In this document: in pieces, positions 27,270 to 36,561 of the stretch
Numbering within the stretch: position 1 is the first letter of the stretch
How the letters are laid out: each line of letters starts with the position of its first letter
Source of the DNA: Labilibaculum sp. K2S
GTDB taxonomy: Bacteria; Bacteroidota; Bacteroidia; Bacteroidales; Marinifilaceae
DNA length: 64,000 nt
NCBI RefSeq assembly: GCF_030372765.1
Contig: NZ_JAUCMW010000011.1
Span: 78,147 to 142,146 of the forward strand
Direction: 5' to 3'
Notes under the pieces: model-generated
Seen by the model: only the letters and a program-made list of their open reading frames with translations
The model's database searches: none
Told to the model about the DNA's origin: nothing
Program-made: the position numbers and the translations under genes

Positions 27270-28577
27270 ATGTCAAAAACAAAAAACCGCTCACCATGGG
27301 CATGGATTCCATCTCTTTATTTTGCTGAAGGTATTCCCTACGTTGTGGTGATGACCGTTGCCGTGATCATGTACAAAAAGCTGGGGATTTCGAATACAGA
27401 TATTGCCTTGTATACTTCATGGTTGTATTTGCCTTGGATGATTAAACCTTTTTGGAGTCCGATTGTGGATATCGTAAAAAGTAAACGCTGGTGGATTGTT
27501 AGTATGCAATTGTTGATTGGTGCGGGTCTGGCGGGTGTTGCGTTTACTGTTCCTACCACATTCTTTTTTCAGTCAACATTAGCCTTCCTCTGGTTGCTGG
27601 CTTTTAGTTCGGCAACTCACGATATTGCTGCTGATGGTTTTTATATGTATGGAATGGATGCTAATAAACAGGCTTACTTTATTGGAATACGAAGTACATT
27701 TTACCGCTTGGCGATGATTACCGGACAAGGACTTTTAATTATTCTGGCAGGATATTTTGAAACGACAAAACTGTTCGGGAATAGCGAAAATAACATTCCG
27801 CTGGCATGGTCACTAACATTTTATATTTTGGCAGCAGGGTTTTTGCTGTTTAGCGTTTATCACAAATTTGCACTTCCACATCCACAAGAAGACGAAGATC
27901 GCGAAGTGAAAAGTTTTTCCACAGTGTTTTCTGATTTTGGAGAGACCTTTGTTACTTTCTTCTTGAAAAAGGATATTTTGAAAATTGTAGGATTGCTTTT
28001 GGTGTATCGCTTGGGGGAATCACAATTGGTGAAAATGGCATCTCCTTTTCTTCTTGATCCTAAAGAGGTTGGCGGATTGGGTTTAACAACCAGCGACGTA
28101 GGCTTGGTTTATGGAACCATAGGAATTATTTTCTTGACTTTAGGTGGTTTGCTGGGTGGATTTTTAGCTTCTAAAAATGGATTGAAACATTGGCTGTGGC
28201 CGATGGTTATTGCTATTAACTTACCAAATCTGGTATATGTTTACCTTTCTTATGCATTGCCCGAATCTTTCTTTTTGATTTGTGCTTCGGTGGCAGTTGA
28301 GCAATTTGGCTACGGTTTTGGTTTTACAGCTTATATGCTTTATCAGATTTATGTATCTGAAGGAAAACACAAAACAGCTCATTTTGCTTTCTGTACGGGT
28401 TTAATGGCTGCGGGGATGATGTTTCCAGGAATGATTTCCGGTTGGTTGCAGGAGTTGTTGGGTTATCAGCATTTCTTTATTTGGGTGATGATTTGTACCA
28501 TTCCAAGTTTCATAATGGTAAAACTGATTGATATAGATCCAAAATTTGGTATTAAAACAGAAAAAAATGAAGAATAG
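27270..28577 (+). CDS. ampG: AmpG-type muropeptide permease (MFS)
   Basis: 435 residues with about 12 membrane segments. WIPSLYFAEGIPYVVVMTVA and SWLYLPWMIKPFWSPIVDI at the N-terminus are the AmpG signature. AmpG brings anhydro-muropeptides from the periplasm into the cytoplasm with the proton gradient. Its neighbours (amidase, SpoIID, and further on anmK, NagB, MurQ) are what is needed to degrade that cargo. Overlaps the start of the following esterase gene by 11 bases, so the two are translationally coupled. Confidence 0.88.
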   Translation: MSKTKNRSPWAWIPSLYFAEGIPYVVVMTVAVIMYKKLGISNTDIALYTSWLYLPWMIKPFWSPIVDIVKSKRWWIVSMQLLIGAGLAGVAFTVPTTFFFQSTLAFLWLLAFSSATHDIAADGFYMYGMDANKQAYFIGIRSTFYRLAMITGQGLLIILAGYFETTKLFGNSENNIPLAWSLTFYILAAGFLLFSVYHKFALPHPQEDEDREVKSFSTVFSDFGETFVTFFLKKDILKIVGLLLVYRLGESQLVKMASPFLLDPKEVGGLGLTTSDVGLVYGTIGIIFLTLGGLLGGFLASKNGLKHWLWPMVIAINLPNLVYVYLSYALPESFFLICASVAVEQFGYGFGFTAYMLYQIYVSEGKHKTAHFAFCTGLMAAGMMFPGMISGWLQELLGYQHFFIWVMICTIPSFIMVKLIDIDPKFGIKTEKNEE

Positions 28578-29097
28578 AATTGCTTTTTTAGGAGATAGTT
28601 TGACAGAGGGAGGATGCTGGGAAGAATACTTTCCTGCTTCTGAAATCTCCAATTTTGGAATATCGGGTGAGCGATCTGATGAAATCCTATTTCGATTGGA
28701 TAAGGTTCTATTCTGGGAACCTAAAAAGATTTTTCTGATGATGGGAATTAACGATCTGGGTGAGGGCTTAAGCTATGAAAATATTCTTGCTAATTATCAA
28801 AAAATAGTTTCAATATTGAAAGAACACAAGCACATTGAATTGATCGTTCAAAGTCTTTTGCCTACTAATGATAGTCTATTTAAGAGTGCCAATTTTAATG
28901 GGATGAAAATTTTGGAGCTTAACTATCATCTGAGAGATTTGTGTGAGAAAGAGAAAATCACTTACGTGGATTTGTATACGGCTTTTTCAACTTATACATA
29001 CCAACTGATAAAAGATTATACCAATGATGGTTTGCATCTGAATGAGGCGGGTTATAGAGTGTGGAAGAATTGTTTGCAATCTCAAAATCTCATTTAA
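28567..29097 (+). CDS. SGNH/GDSL hydrolase (PAF-acetylhydrolase-like)
   Basis: 176 residues from the ATG at 28567, inside the 3' end of the AmpG gene. All SGNH blocks are visible: IAFLGDSLTEGG (Ser), NFGISGERSDEI (Gly), LMMGINDLGEG (Asn) and NDGLHLNEAGYRVW (Asp/His). No signal peptide. Such esterases remove O-acetyl groups from sugars; in this place deacetylation of O-acetylated MurNAc after AmpG import is plausible but not proven. Confidence 0.88.
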   Translation: MKNRIAFLGDSLTEGGCWEEYFPASEISNFGISGERSDEILFRLDKVLFWEPKKIFLMMGINDLGEGLSYENILANYQKIVSILKEHKHIELIVQSLLPTNDSLFKSANFNGMKILELNYHLRDLCEKEKITYVDLYTAFSTYTYQLIKDYTNDGLHLNEAGYRVWKNCLQSQNLI

Positions 29098-29107
29098 AAT
29101 CTAGATA

Positions 29108-30217
29108 ATGAAAAAAACAGAACGTTTAATGGCTTTGGATGCTTTTCGGGGATTAACCATTGCCGCCATGATTACTGTAAATACTCCCGGTAGTTGGGGG
29201 CATGTTTACGCTCCATTGCTCCATTCCGAGTGGAATGGCTGTACACCTACCGATTTGGTATTTCCTTTTTTTCTATTTGCCGTAGGTGTTGCTATGTGGT
29301 TTGCTTTCGGAAAATTCGATCATAAATTAAGCCCCGAAGCAGGAAAGAAGATTCTGAAGCGAACTGTAATCATTTTCGCGATAGGTTTGTTGTTAAATGC
29401 GTTTCCATTTGTTCAGATTAAATTGGAAGATTTTCGGATAATGGGCGTTTTGCAGCGAATAGCCTTGGCTTATGGAATCGGAAGTTTGCTTTGTTTGTCG
29501 CTGAGTAAAATTCGATTGGTGTATGCCTCAGCAGTAATTCTTCTGGCATATTGGGGATTGGTTTTTTTCCTTGGCGGTGATGATCCATATAGTCTGGAAG
29601 GAAATCCTACAATGGCTTTCGATGCTATGATTCTTGGTGCAGGTCATATGTACAAGGGCTTTGGTGTTACTTTCGATCCGGAAGGATTGTTTAGCACTCT
29701 TCCTGCAATTGCAACGGTGATTCTTGGATATCTTTCGGGATTTTTAATCGCCTCCACCGAGCGAAAGAAGTTGGTTGCAAAGCTATTGATGTTTGGTTCT
29801 TTAGGTGTGGTAGTTGGCTTGGTTTGGAATTTGGGTTTTCCGATTAATAAACCAATCTGGTCCAGTTCTTATGTGGTTTATACCGCAGGTTTAGCCCTTT
29901 TGGTTTTAGCTGTAATGATTTACCTGATTGATATTTTAGAATATAAGAAATGGGCTCATCCTTTTCTGGTTTTCGGAATGAATCCATTATTCATTTATGT
30001 TCTTTCAGGAGTTTGGGTAAGAGTAATGATTTATTTGATTCATGTATCTGATGAGACAGGGAATTCAATGACCGGATACGTCTGGTTGTATAAAAATGCA
30101 TTCGCATCCTGGGCAGGAGATTTAAATGGTTCGCTATTTTTTGCTCTTGCACACATTCTTGTGTATTGGCTAATTGTATTGTTTCTTTATAAGCGAAAAA
30201 TATTTATTAAGATCTAA
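29108..30217 (+). CDS. NagX-type membrane acyltransferase (HGSNAT-like, DUF5009/DUF1624)
   Basis: 369 residues with about ten membrane segments. RLMALDAFRGLTIAAMITVN and LHSEWNGCTPTDLVFPFFLFAVG are the family signature of heparan-alpha-glucosaminide N-acetyltransferase relatives; the His and Asp of these blocks are the presumed active site. Bacterial NagX genes sit in GlcNAc-utilisation clusters, where they are thought to acetylate or help transport amino sugars across the inner membrane. Starts 10 bases after the SGNH gene and ends the operon at a strong terminator. Confidence 0.85.
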   Translation: MKKTERLMALDAFRGLTIAAMITVNTPGSWGHVYAPLLHSEWNGCTPTDLVFPFFLFAVGVAMWFAFGKFDHKLSPEAGKKILKRTVIIFAIGLLLNAFPFVQIKLEDFRIMGVLQRIALAYGIGSLLCLSLSKIRLVYASAVILLAYWGLVFFLGGDDPYSLEGNPTMAFDAMILGAGHMYKGFGVTFDPEGLFSTLPAIATVILGYLSGFLIASTERKKLVAKLLMFGSLGVVVGLVWNLGFPINKPIWSSSYVVYTAGLALLVLAVMIYLIDILEYKKWAHPFLVFGMNPLFIYVLSGVWVRVMIYLIHVSDETGNSMTGYVWLYKNAFASWAGDLNGSLFFALAHILVYWLIVLFLYKRKIFIKI

Positions 30218-30246
30218 TACTACATTAACATCAAAATGGGTATAAC

Positions 30247-30280
30247 AAAAAAGCTTCGGAATTAATCCGAAGCTTTTTTT
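30247..30280. terminator. Bidirectional terminator
   Basis: Perfect stem AAAAAAGCTTCGGA (30247-30260)/TCCGAAGCTTTTTT (30266-30279) with loop ATTAA. The stop codon of the convergent ThrE-like gene lies in the loop. Confidence 0.9.
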
Positions 30281-30786
30281 GAGCCAAATAATTTAGTTAG
30301 AAATTTGCTGGGTCTAATTTCTTTTGTCGATTTGTTTCGACTCAGTAACATGGGGCCCGAAACGCCAAGCGAAAGTGCCGTTAAAACAAAAAAGGCTTTT
30401 AATCCGTTATCAACAGTTTCTTGCAGCAATTGAAGAAAAAGGGTATGATCATTTTCCCCCGTTAAACGGATAATTCCCAACATCATGCGGTAGGTAAATG
30501 CACCAGGCACCATTGGAATAACCGCAGGAATTGCAAAAATGAAGGGAGGCGAATGTCTAAGGTGAGCTGCTGCAACGCTTAAAAATCCAATGAGTAAAGC
30601 GCCCATAAAAGAGCTAAGAATGATGTTTATGCCCAACTTTAAACAGATTAGTTTTAGTGTTCCACCCAGAGCACCCATGATAAATATTACCCATAATGTT
30701 CGGGGAGGAACATTAAAGAGTACTGCAAAGCCGGTAGCCGCAAAGCCTAGCCAAATCCACGTTTCAAATAAATGAATCCACTCCAT
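30262..30786 (-). CDS. Threonine/serine exporter, small subunit (ThrE C-terminal domain, DUF3815)
   Basis: 174 residues, five or so membrane segments (WIWLGFAATGFAVLFNVP, IMGALGGTLKLICLKLG, PAVIPMVPGAFTYRMMLG). The PMVPG segment mirrors the LIPGIP of its partner, as is usual for the two repeats of ThrE. In Corynebacterium ThrE both halves are one protein; here they are two genes 3 bases apart. Likely forms an inner-membrane complex with its partner. No direct connection with cell-wall use is visible. Confidence 0.87.
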   Translation of the reverse strand: MEWIHLFETWIWLGFAATGFAVLFNVPPRTLWVIFIMGALGGTLKLICLKLGINIILSSFMGALLIGFLSVAAAHLRHSPPFIFAIPAVIPMVPGAFTYRMMLGIIRLTGENDHTLFLQLLQETVDNGLKAFFVLTALSLGVSGPMLLSRNKSTKEIRPSKFLTKLFGSKKASD

Positions 30787-30789
30787 AAT

Positions 30790-31560
30790 TTAAATGTTAT
30801 AAATAAGTATTGCTCCCAATAAACCCAAAGCAATCGAAAGAGCAATGGTTAATCCATTTATTCCTCTCACCACGCCGTTTATAATATTTCCATCCAGAAG
30901 ATCCAGAAGAGAATTAATCAATGGAATTCCAGGAATCAGATATAAAACAGAGGTGGCAAAAGCATATTCGGGGTTGTTGCCAATGTGCAGATAAACGGTA
31001 GCTCCCGAAATAATTGATGACACAAAAGCCGCCGAGAAAATACATAAATACGGATTGAAATCTCTTTTTACAGCTTCCTGTCTTACAAATAAGCCAACAA
31101 AGGTTGCCACAAATGCAACGATCATTTCGATGGCTTCTCCACCAAAAAGGCGACAGAATGAGGCGCCAGCCAAAGCAACCATCAGTAAGGTTACAATTCG
31201 TGGATAATGAGATACCGCTTTTAATCGATCGATTTCCTTTCTGACCATCTCAAAACTCCAATTTTCCTCCGCAATGTGCCAACTCATTCGACTAAGTCCG
31301 CTCACAATTTTAAAATTGACACGATGACTCGATGTTTGTTTTAGTCGGCTAAAAAATTGATCCGATTCTTCGTTGTATAGGGTTAACATTAATGCGTGAT
31401 GCGTGATCAATAATTCGGTGCGGTATCCAAATGTTGAGGCGATTCGCGTTACGGTAACACGAATTCGAAATGTATTTGCTCCAGTCTCCATCAATAATGC
31501 TCCAACCTCAAGCAGAATTTGACACAACTCATTAATCTTATCTTTTTCGGATAAAACCAT
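30790..31560 (-). CDS. Threonine/serine exporter, large subunit (ThrE N-terminal domain, DUF1212)
   Basis: 256 residues. A soluble N-terminal half (about 1-115: ILLEVGALLMETGANTFRIR, YRTELLITHHALMLTL) carries the motif of the DUF1212 protease-like domain; the second half is five membrane segments with SVLYLIPGIPLINSLLDLLDGN. With the next gene it rebuilds a complete ThrE-type amino-acid exporter. Cargo could be Thr/Ser or other small amino acids. Upstream 31561-31832 is non-coding. Confidence 0.88.
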   Translation of the reverse strand: MVLSEKDKINELCQILLEVGALLMETGANTFRIRVTVTRIASTFGYRTELLITHHALMLTLYNEESDQFFSRLKQTSSHRVNFKIVSGLSRMSWHIAEENWSFEMVRKEIDRLKAVSHYPRIVTLLMVALAGASFCRLFGGEAIEMIVAFVATFVGLFVRQEAVKRDFNPYLCIFSAAFVSSIISGATVYLHIGNNPEYAFATSVLYLIPGIPLINSLLDLLDGNIINGVVRGINGLTIALSIALGLLGAILIYNI

Positions 31561-31832
31561 AGTTTTTGTATTAAAATGACACTAATTTGATAATTGACAA
31601 CTCTGAATCCTTTTAGTTGACCAGTCAATCAGCAATTTCTTAGCTCCTTTTTAACTGTGGAAATTTGTATTTTCATTTCGCAGTTAACTCAAAAGAAAGA
31701 TATTCACTGAGGGGGGTGATTCGAAGTCTGTTTTTAAAGATACAAAGAATTATAATTTGCAAATGTAATCATTTTGCGAATCCTAGCTTAGGAAACGAGG
31801 GGGAAATTAGGCTTGATTTTTGTTCAATTTCC

Positions 31833-33107
31833 TTATTGATATAAATAGTATTTCTCCGATTTTTCTTTAAATAATTTCGTCTCTGAAAACCAAAGTTCTT
31901 CAATATCTTTTACCAGAAAGTTTTCGGTAAATCGCATTCTGATTTCTTGGCTTCCGCATACTTTATCGAACATGCTTAGTCGTGAGGCTTCACACATTTC
32001 AAATGGATTTTTATTGGGATACAGTTTGTGACATTCCTGCATCACATAAAATTGAATGAGGGAAACAGGTGCTTTTTGAATGTCTGTAAAATGCAATTGA
32101 ACCCCATGAAGCATAATTCCTTTCCCTACAGAATAGTATGGTTTATAATGCACTGGTCGAAAAAGAACACCTGGAACATGCAAATTATTTAAACTTGCAG
32201 CTAAATCGTCAGCATCAATCCATTCAGCAGCAAATAATTCGAATGGTTGAGTATAACCGACACCAATCGAAATGGTATACAATTCTCCAAGTATGCCCGA
32301 AGCAGCATAGTAAATTGCACTTGCTGAGTTCGGGATATGCGGAGATGTTGGTACCCAAGGCAAGCCGGTTTCCTGAAAAGTCATGTCTCGTTTCCATCCT
32401 TCCATTTTCACAACTTGCAAATTACATTTTTCACCATCCTTTAGTAAGCCTTCTTTATTTAAGTAGTTAGCCAGTTCGCCACATGTTAGCCCGTACACAT
32501 AGGGTATTGGGAACTGACTCACAAAAGATATTTGCTTTGGTTCAACCAAGCAACCTTCTATTTTATTTCCCCCAAAAGGATTGGGTCGATCCAATACAAT
32601 AAATTCCACATCATTCTCGGCACAAGCCTCCATTAGTAATCCCATGCTACTGATGTATGTATAGGAACGGACACCAATATCCTGAATGTCGTATACAATA
32701 GCATCAAGACCTTTTAGCATTTTGGCATTTGGTTTTTGTTGCTTGCCATATAGAGAATAGACTTGAATGCCTGTTTTTTTGTCGGTGTAGTTTGCTACTT
32801 TCTCGCCGGCAGCATGATCTCCCCGTATTCCATGTTCAGGACTAAAAAGAACTTTTACATCTACGTCATTGCAAGCGTGAAGCAGGTCGATAGTCGATTC
32901 TAGATTTTGATTCACTCCTGTAGGATTGGTGATGATTCCAATCTTTTTTCCGGTAAGAATAGCGCAATTGGTTTTTTGTAGTACATCTATGCCTGTTTCT
33001 ACTTTTTGGGCAAGAATAGCTGTTTGGGAAAATAATATTTGAATACAGATGAGGAGAAGGGAATATTTTAATCCTTTGTAAATACGCAATGTGTTGTTAT
33101 TAATCAT
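31833..33107 (-). CDS. namZ: Exo-beta-N-acetylmuramidase NamZ family (DUF1343, GH171)
   Basis: 424 residues with a signal peptide (about 1-33, ending AILAQ). The DUF1343 core is unmistakable: CAILTGKKIGIITNPTGVNQ, KVLFSPEHGIRGDHAAGEKV, AIVYDIQDIGVRSYTYISSM, FIVLDRPNPFGGNKIEG and TGLPWVPTSPHIPNSASAIY. NamZ releases MurNAc from the non-reducing end of glycan fragments; in Bacillus and Tannerella relatives it supplies MurNAc for uptake. Here it is divergent from the GHL10/symporter pair, and the shared control region carries operator copy 3 over its presumed -33 position. MurNAc would then go to the symporter, the kinase and MurQ. Confidence 0.93.
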   Translation of the reverse strand: MINNNTLRIYKGLKYSLLLICIQILFSQTAILAQKVETGIDVLQKTNCAILTGKKIGIITNPTGVNQNLESTIDLLHACNDVDVKVLFSPEHGIRGDHAAGEKVANYTDKKTGIQVYSLYGKQQKPNAKMLKGLDAIVYDIQDIGVRSYTYISSMGLLMEACAENDVEFIVLDRPNPFGGNKIEGCLVEPKQISFVSQFPIPYVYGLTCGELANYLNKEGLLKDGEKCNLQVVKMEGWKRDMTFQETGLPWVPTSPHIPNSASAIYYAASGILGELYTISIGVGYTQPFELFAAEWIDADDLAASLNNLHVPGVLFRPVHYKPYYSVGKGIMLHGVQLHFTDIQKAPVSLIQFYVMQECHKLYPNKNPFEMCEASRLSMFDKVCGSQEIRMRFTENFLVKDIEELWFSETKLFKEKSEKYYLYQ

Positions 33108-33160
33108 GATGACCGTTTTTAAGTTTTTACAATTTAGAACTTATTTTCTTTGATATTCTA

Positions 33161-33206
33161 TTGCAAAACTAATAAATTTTATATTTTTGTAACATGTATG
33201 ACAACT
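33161..33206. promoter_or_regulatory. Divergent promoters with central regulon operator copy 3
   Basis: Rightward: TTG (33161-33163), 18-base spacer, TATTTTTG (33182-33189). Leftward to namZ: complement of 33164-33171 is TAGTTTTG. The operator AACATGTATGACAACT (33191-33206) begins 2 bases after the rightward -7 box and covers the -33 position of the leftward promoter, a layout expected for a repressor controlling both. Confidence 0.65.
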
Positions 33207-33222
33207 TTAAAAGTCTTGTGGA

Positions 33223-33461
33223 ATGATTAAATATTTAAGTCATTATTTTCTACTTGCTTTTTATAGGTTGCAAGCTGTCTGATACAAGCAAAGCAAATTT
33301 ACCCTTTTTAATTGAGATGGGTGAATTTACTATCGCCGGTCAATTTATTGAGGAGAAACTTTTGGATGTTGTATCCGGAAGAAGTGAGTCTGTCTATTTT
33401 TAAAGGTGGGAACCTCTATTTTGGAGATTGGACTTATAAAATGAGAGTAACATATAATTAG
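33223..33461 (+). pseudogene. Possible decayed lipoprotein gene in the leader of the GHL10 gene
   Basis: From the ATG at 33223 one frame reads MIKYLSHYF; a neighbouring frame continues FYLLFIGCKLSDTSKANL, a convincing lipoprotein signal, and stays open to a stop at 33401. A third frame gives about 20 further codons ending GDWTYKMRVTYN and TAG at 33459-33461, just before the next ATG. Joining them needs two frame changes. No family recognised. It could also be plain leader sequence of the 33464 gene. Confidence 0.35.
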
Positions 33462-33463
33462 AA

Positions 33464-34954
33464 ATGAGTAAAAAAGGATTTATAGGCTTATTGTTGGTTT
33501 TGATTGCATTTGGTGCAATGGCGAAGAAAAAATCGCCCAAAAGAGAGATGCGTGCTGTTTGGGTAGCTACAGTCGATAATATTGACTGGCCATCGAAAGC
33601 AGGACTTTCTGTTGATGAACAAAAGAAAGAGATGATCACTCTTTTGGATCAACACAAGAAGAATGGAATGAATACCATTGTATTTCAGATTCGACCAGCT
33701 ACCGATGCGTTTTACGAATCGCCCTACGAGCCTTGGTCGCAGTGGTTAATTGGGGAGCAAGGAGTTGCTCCTGATCCGTTTTACGATCCGCTTGAATTTG
33801 CAATAGACGAATGTCACAAAAGAGCAATAGAATTGCATGCATGGCTGAACCCTTACAGGGCTGTTTATGATGATGCAGTAACTAAAACTGATTCGATGCA
33901 CATCACAAATGTACATTCAGAATGGTTTTTGAAATATGGGAAGCATAAATATTTTAACCCTGGTTTAAAGGAAACCCGAGATCATTTTGCTAAAATTGTG
34001 GGAGATGTAGTTCGACGATACGATGTGGATGCAATTCACTTCGACGATTATTTCTACCCATACAAAATTGCAGGAGAACCATTTCCTGATTCGTTAAGTT
34101 TTGTGCAAAATGGAGGCGACTTTTATCCGGATCGAATTGATGATTGGCGAAGAGATAATGTGAATCAGGTGATCAGGCAAATTAACGATACAATCAAATC
34201 AATTAAGCCATGGATGCCTTTTGGAATATCTCCTTTTGGAGTTTGGCGCAATAAGGGGATGGATAAATCTGGTTCGAAAACGAAAGCAGGACAAACCAAT
34301 TATGATGACTTGTATGCGGATGTGCTTCTATGGCTAAAAAATGATTGGATAGATTACGTAACTCCTCAAATCTATTGGCACATCGGTAAAAAAGTAGCCG
34401 ATCATAGAATAATTGCTAAATGGTGGCGAAAAAATTCTTTTGGCAAGCCCTGTTATATTGGTCATGGTGCGTACCGGTTGAATTCTAAATCGAAGGTAAA
34501 AGCTTGGCGCAATTCAGATCAAATCATGAGACAGATTCGAATGGTTCGTAGATTGAAAGGGCTTGATGGAAGTATGTTTTTTAGCTCTAAATCATTCACG
34601 AACGATTTGGAAGGAATAAACGAAAAACTAATTGACGATGTATATTCTAATATAGCTATTGTTCCAGAAAATGGGACGATTAAAGCTATTGTTCCAAAAA
34701 TTCCTGTAGGAATTAGTTTTAATCAAATGAATAGCTCCTTAGAGTGGGATGTTACTGATTCAGCAAAATTATATGTGGTTTATAGATTTAAGAAAGCTTC
34801 TAAGGTGAGTTTAAATCATGCCGATAAAATTATTGGCCTAACTGCGAACTCTTATTTTAAATTAAAGGATGAGGATAAGGGATACAAATACGTGGTAACA
34901 TCACTAAGTAGAACAAATACGGAAAGTGAACCCTCAGTGGAGGTAATCCGATAA
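33464..34954 (+). CDS. GHL10/DUF187 family 10 glycosyl hydrolase-like protein, exported
   Basis: 496 residues. Short signal peptide (about 1-20). TIM-barrel domain from KREMRAVWVATVDNIDWPSK (about 25) through NTIVFQIRPATDAFYES, RAIELHAWLNPYRAV, DVDAIHFDDYFYPYKI and DYVTPQIYWHIGKK to about 370; the Asp pair of HFDDYFYP and the upstream residues match the acidic sites of this family. A C-terminal FnIII-like beta domain follows. DUF187 proteins are related to YngK and are linked to cell-wall glycan, but the exact bond is not established. Divergent from namZ and 50 bases ahead of the symporter gene. Confidence 0.88.
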   Translation: MSKKGFIGLLLVLIAFGAMAKKKSPKREMRAVWVATVDNIDWPSKAGLSVDEQKKEMITLLDQHKKNGMNTIVFQIRPATDAFYESPYEPWSQWLIGEQGVAPDPFYDPLEFAIDECHKRAIELHAWLNPYRAVYDDAVTKTDSMHITNVHSEWFLKYGKHKYFNPGLKETRDHFAKIVGDVVRRYDVDAIHFDDYFYPYKIAGEPFPDSLSFVQNGGDFYPDRIDDWRRDNVNQVIRQINDTIKSIKPWMPFGISPFGVWRNKGMDKSGSKTKAGQTNYDDLYADVLLWLKNDWIDYVTPQIYWHIGKKVADHRIIAKWWRKNSFGKPCYIGHGAYRLNSKSKVKAWRNSDQIMRQIRMVRRLKGLDGSMFFSSKSFTNDLEGINEKLIDDVYSNIAIVPENGTIKAIVPKIPVGISFNQMNSSLEWDVTDSAKLYVVYRFKKASKVSLNHADKIIGLTANSYFKLKDEDKGYKYVVTSLSRTNTESEPSVEVIR

Positions 34955-35004
34955 TTATCAGTTTTTGTACTTATGGAGTCTAGGAAAAATTAAAAATAGA
35001 GCTA

Positions 35005-36462
35005 GTGAATATTTGGATTGTTTTTGGAATTGTTTTTGGATATTTTGGTTTGTTGTTATTTGTTTCATGGTTAACTTCCAAAAATAGCAATAATGAATCT
35101 TTTTTTACGGGAAATAGAAAATCGCGATGGTATTTGGTTGCGTTTGGAATGATTGGTGCGTCATTATCCGGTGTAACCTTTATTTCTGTTCCTGGTGAGG
35201 TTGGGAATACTGGATGGAGTTACTTTCAATTTGTATTGGGAAATCTTGTCGGATATTGGGTGGTTGCACAAGTACTAATTCCACTATATTATCGTCTCGA
35301 ATTGGTTTCGATTTATACGTACCTGAATCAACGATTCGGACATAAAACCTATAAGACAGGTTCAATTTTCTTTTTGATTTCGCAAACAATAGGAGCATCT
35401 TTTCGCTTGTTTTTAGTTGCTGGTGTTCTTCAATTGGCCTTTTTTAATGCTTTCGGCATTCCATTTTGGCTTACGGTATTTATAACCATATTACTTATTT
35501 GGGCTTATACTTTTAGAGGTGGAATTAAAACTATTGTTTGGACAGATACGCTTCAAACCTTATTCATGCTAACTTCGGTTGTTGTTACTATTGTTGTTAT
35601 TATGAGTAAATTAGATTTGGATCATCAGAGTGTTTTAAACGCAATAGGTGAGAGTAAACTATCAAAAATATTTACTTGGGACTGGCAGTCTCCTCAAAAC
35701 TTTTTCAAACAATTTTTCGCAGGAATTGCAGTGGTTATTGTTATGAATGGATTGGATCAGAATATGATGCAAAAGAATTTGACATGTAAAAATACCAAAG
35801 AAGCTCAGAAAAACATTTATTGGTTTAGTTTGTCTTTTGTGTTGGCAAATGTAATGTTCCTTTGTTTAGGCGTACTTTTGTATATTTTTGCGCAACAGAA
35901 TGGAATTATTATACCTGAGAGAACTGATGATTTATATGCATTTCTTGCTTTAAAACATTTTGGCTTACTAGTAGGTGTAATGTTTTTGTTAGGGATTACA
36001 GCGGCGGCTTATTCTAGTGCCGATTCAGCCCTAACAGCTTTAACAACTTCCTTTTGTGTTGATTTTTTGAAGGGGGAAGTAACGCAAAAAAAGAGGTTAG
36101 GAATTCATTTGATATTTTCAGCTATCATGTTTGTGGTGATAGTGGTGTTTAGCCTCATAAATGACCAGAGTGTTGTTACTGCTGTGTTTAAAGTGGCTGG
36201 ATATACTTATGGACCATTATTGGGCTTGTTTGCTTTTGGTATGAGTAACTCTAGAAAAGTAAAAGATTTTTGGGTTCCATATATTTGTTTTGTATCTCCA
36301 ATAGTAACCTATTTAATTTGTGCTTATTCAGAGCAACTGTTGTGGGGATATCAGTTTGGATTTGAGTTGCTAATTTTGAATGGGTTGATTACTTTCTTGG
36401 GCTTGATTCTTATTTCTGAACGAAAAAGGATGCTGATGTCTAATACCAAATTAACATCATGA
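35005..36462 (+). CDS. Sodium:solute symporter (SSS family), probable MurNAc or amino-sugar transporter
   Basis: 485 residues with about 13 membrane segments. WYLVAFGMIGASLSGVTFIS, LIPLYYRLELVSIYTYLNQRFG and LLGITAAAYSSADSALTALTT (sodium-site Ser pair) are SSS family features. Family members take up sugars, sialic acid or amino acids with Na+. Placed directly behind a wall hydrolase and opposite namZ, import of MurNAc or GlcNAc is likely; no phosphotransferase system is in the window and the cytoplasmic kinase next to murQ would phosphorylate the sugar. The frame starts with GTG at 35005; no better ATG near. Confidence 0.88.
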   Translation: MNIWIVFGIVFGYFGLLLFVSWLTSKNSNNESFFTGNRKSRWYLVAFGMIGASLSGVTFISVPGEVGNTGWSYFQFVLGNLVGYWVVAQVLIPLYYRLELVSIYTYLNQRFGHKTYKTGSIFFLISQTIGASFRLFLVAGVLQLAFFNAFGIPFWLTVFITILLIWAYTFRGGIKTIVWTDTLQTLFMLTSVVVTIVVIMSKLDLDHQSVLNAIGESKLSKIFTWDWQSPQNFFKQFFAGIAVVIVMNGLDQNMMQKNLTCKNTKEAQKNIYWFSLSFVLANVMFLCLGVLLYIFAQQNGIIIPERTDDLYAFLALKHFGLLVGVMFLLGITAAAYSSADSALTALTTSFCVDFLKGEVTQKKRLGIHLIFSAIMFVVIVVFSLINDQSVVTAVFKVAGYTYGPLLGLFAFGMSNSRKVKDFWVPYICFVSPIVTYLICAYSEQLLWGYQFGFELLILNGLITFLGLILISERKRMLMSNTKLTS

Positions 36463-36505
36463 CAAGTATAATAGAAAAAATATTTGGTTAATTAAGTGAG
36501 GAAGT

Positions 36506-36545
36506 AAAAAGGAGTTTGGTTTATAATAATCAAACTCCTTTTTGA
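36506..36545. terminator. Bidirectional terminator between symporter and anmK
   Basis: AAAAAGGAGTTTG (36506-36518) pairs with CAAACTCCTTTTT (36531-36543). Confidence 0.85.
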
Positions 36546-36561
36546 TTTGTGTCATGGCGTT

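Noticed and set aside
31621..31640. Palindrome TTGACCAGTCAA upstream of the ThrE-like pair
   Set aside because: Single occurrence, no promoter box next to it and no match to the shared operator.
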